Assembly: GCF_014650075.1 (NCBI RefSeq)
Contig: NZ_BMUG01000003.1
Span: 682,001 to 746,000, forward strand
From: Streptomyces microflavus
GTDB taxonomy: Bacteria; Actinomycetota; Actinomycetes; Streptomycetales; Streptomycetaceae
Length of the DNA: 64,000 nucleotides
Reading direction: 5' to 3'
The translations under genes were made by a program, and so were the position numbers. Shown here in pieces: positions 62,636-64,000 of this stretch. Within the stretch, counting starts at the first letter, position 1. Each line of letters starts with the position of its first letter. The notes under the pieces are model-generated. The model saw nothing but the letters and a program-made list of their open reading frames with translations, made no database searches and was not told the origin of the DNA.

Positions 62636-64000
62636 ATGCCCACCCCCACCGGCACCCCCACCGAGACCGACGTCCTGATCGCGGGCGGTGGTACGGGCGG
62701 CGTCGCCGCCGCACTCGCCGCCTGCCGCGCGGGCCGCACCGTCGTCCTCACCGAGGAGACCGACTGGATAGGCGGCCAGCTCACCTCGCAGGCCGTCCCG
62801 CCGGACGAGCACCCCTGGGTCGAGCAGTTCGGGGTCACGGACACCTACCGGGCGGTGCGCGAGTCAATCCGCGCCCACTACCGGCAGTGGTACCCGCTGC
62901 GCGCCGAAGCCCTGGACCTGCCGCTCCTCAACCCCGGCGCCGGCCGCGTCAGCAAGCTCTGCCACGAACCGCGCGTCGCCCTCACCGTCCTGGAGTCGAT
63001 GCTCGCCCCGCACATCGCCGCCGGCCGTCTCACCGTCCTGACCCACACCCGTCCCGTCGCCGCCGACACCGAGGGCGACCTGGTCCGCGCGGTCACCTTC
63101 GAGGACGTCCGCGACGGAGCCCGGCACACCGTGACCGCCCCTTACGTCGTCGACGCCACCGAGACCGGCGAGCTGCTGGAGCTGGCCGACGTGGAACACG
63201 CCCTCGGCGCCGAGGCCCGCTCCGAGTACGACGAACCGCACGCCCCCGAGACGGCCGACCCGCTCAACCAGCAGGGCATCACCGTCTGCTTCGCCCTCTC
63301 CCACCACCAGGGCGAGAACCACACCGTCGACCGCCCCGACGACTACGCCTTCTGGCGCTCCTACCGCCCGGACTTCTGGCCCGGACCGCTGCTCGGCTTC
63401 ACCGCGCCCGACCCCCGCTCACTGGAAGCCGTCACCCGCACCTTCGAACCCAACCCCGACATCGACCCCCTCGCCGTCAACGCCGACCAGAGCGCCGACG
63501 CGGGCGACAAGGAACTGTGGGGGTTCCGCCGCATCCTCGCCCGCAAGCTGCACCGCCCCGGCGCGTTCGACTCCGACATCACCCTCGTCAACTGGCCGCT
63601 CAACGACTACTGGCTCAAGCCGCTCATCGGCGCGGGCGAGGAGACGAGCCGGGCGGCCGTCGCCGAGGCGCGCCGGCTCTCGCTCTCCGTCCTGTACTGG
63701 CTCCAGACCGAGGCCCCCCGTACCGACGGAGGCACCGGCTTCCCCGGCCTGCGGCTGCGCCCCGACGTCACCGGCACCCCCGACGGCCTCGCCAAGGCCC
63801 CCTACGTACGCGAGTCCCGCCGCATCAAGGCCGTCACCACCGTCACCGAGCACGACGTGGCCATCGACCTCGTCGGCCCGTACGGCGGAACACGCCACCG
63901 CGACTCTGTAGGCGTCGGCGGCTACCGCATCGATCTGCACCCCTCCACCGGTGGCGACAACTACATCGACATCGGCTCCGTCCCCTTCGAGATCCCCCTC
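62636..64000 (+). CDS. FAD-dependent oxidoreductase, 3' end outside window
   Basis: 455 residues are visible from the ATG at 62636 (GAGGAG 11 bases upstream); the frame runs off the end. FAD motif at residues 10-35 (TDVLIAGGGTGGVAAALAACRAGRTVVLTEE), then DWIGGQLTSQAVPPDEHPWV and KLCHEPRVALTVLESMLAPH, matching the FAD_oxidored (PF12831) family. These proteins often lie in sugar-acid or glycoside regulons beside LacI genes, and the exact oxidation is unknown. The LacI neighbour upstream should control it. Confidence 0.85.
   Translation, partial: MPTPTGTPTETDVLIAGGGTGGVAAALAACRAGRTVVLTEETDWIGGQLTSQAVPPDEHPWVEQFGVTDTYRAVRESIRAHYRQWYPLRAEALDLPLLNPGAGRVSKLCHEPRVALTVLESMLAPHIAAGRLTVLTHTRPVAADTEGDLVRAVTFEDVRDGARHTVTAPYVVDATETGELLELADVEHALGAEARSEYDEPHAPETADPLNQQGITVCFALSHHQGENHTVDRPDDYAFWRSYRPDFWPGPLLGFTAPDPRSLEAVTRTFEPNPDIDPLAVNADQSADAGDKELWGFRRILARKLHRPGAFDSDITLVNWPLNDYWLKPLIGAGEETSRAAVAEARRLSLSVLYWLQTEAPRTDGGTGFPGLRLRPDVTGTPDGLAKAPYVRESRRIKAVTTVTEHDVAIDLVGPYGGTRHRDSVGVGGYRIDLHPSTGGDNYIDIGSVPFEIPL

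Overview
The window is about 64 kb of very GC-rich, densely coding DNA with strong third-position G/C bias, GTG/TTG starts, GGAGG-type ribosome sites and perfect GC-rich terminator hairpins. Gene content points to a Streptomyces chromosome: a ScbR-like TetR regulator, SpoIIE phosphatase, DUF6381/DUF5133/DUF6131/DUF6221 small proteins, a type III polyketide synthase operon and secreted polysaccharide hydrolases. I saw no rRNA, tRNA, insertion sequence, prophage or CRISPR array. Both window ends cut a gene.

Layout. 1-13 kb: mixed housekeeping and stress genes (secreted propeller-like protein, CsbD-like protein, HhH DNA glycosylase, FUSC membrane protein, PHP phosphoesterase, membrane-anchored XRE regulator, GAF/PAS/SpoIIE phosphatase, FprA-type ferredoxin-NADP reductase). 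13.1-16.4 kb: a c-di-AMP (ydaO-type) riboswitch ahead of a LysM/transglycosylase protein, then a Tat-exported cholesterol oxidase. 16.4-22.2 kb (minus strand): carboxymuconolactone decarboxylase-like pair, a large secreted GH87-type alpha-1,3-glucanase, and a UbiA prenyltransferase. 22.3-24.9 kb: an srsABC-like phenolic-lipid operon (type III PKS, ICMT-type methyltransferase, flavoprotein hydroxylase). 25-31.5 kb: MFS exporter, glyoxalase-fold protein, small DUF proteins, DoxX protein, cold-shock protein with a terminator-like hairpin in its leader, GCS2-type ligase and PfpI-type protein.

31.7-45.5 kb is the centrepiece: a near-contiguous group 1h (high-affinity, actinobacterial) [NiFe]-hydrogenase locus. 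Order: small and large subunits, a NifU/Cys4 protein, DUF5947, DUF6084, a 481-residue unknown, the maturation endopeptidase, a one-helix micro-protein, a divergent padR regulator, then hypA-hypB-hypF-hypC-hypD-hypE. Structural genes, four accessory proteins of unknown function and the full Ni/Fe(CN)2CO insertion machinery are translationally coupled by 4-17 nt overlaps at most junctions. The likely physiology is scavenging of atmospheric H2 during persistence or sporulation.

45.5-49 kb: two iron-box-like sites precede a siderophore-interacting flavoprotein and an orphan MbtH protein; then an alpha/beta hydrolase, nitrobindin and small membrane proteins. 49.4-54.3 kb: AI-2E family permease, then a ScbR-like TetR gene divergent from an AurF-type diiron oxygenase and an FprB-type ferredoxin-reductase, with two abutting 25-bp operators between them. 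54.5-64 kb: SRPBCC protein, WGR-propeller protein, a GH6 cellulase with Fn3 and cellulose-binding modules under CebR-box control, a TauD-fold enzyme whose metal ligand Asp is replaced by Gly and which sits behind a Cys-containing leader peptide, an F420 LLM oxidoreductase, and a LacI regulator with its operator upstream of a truncated FAD oxidoreductase.
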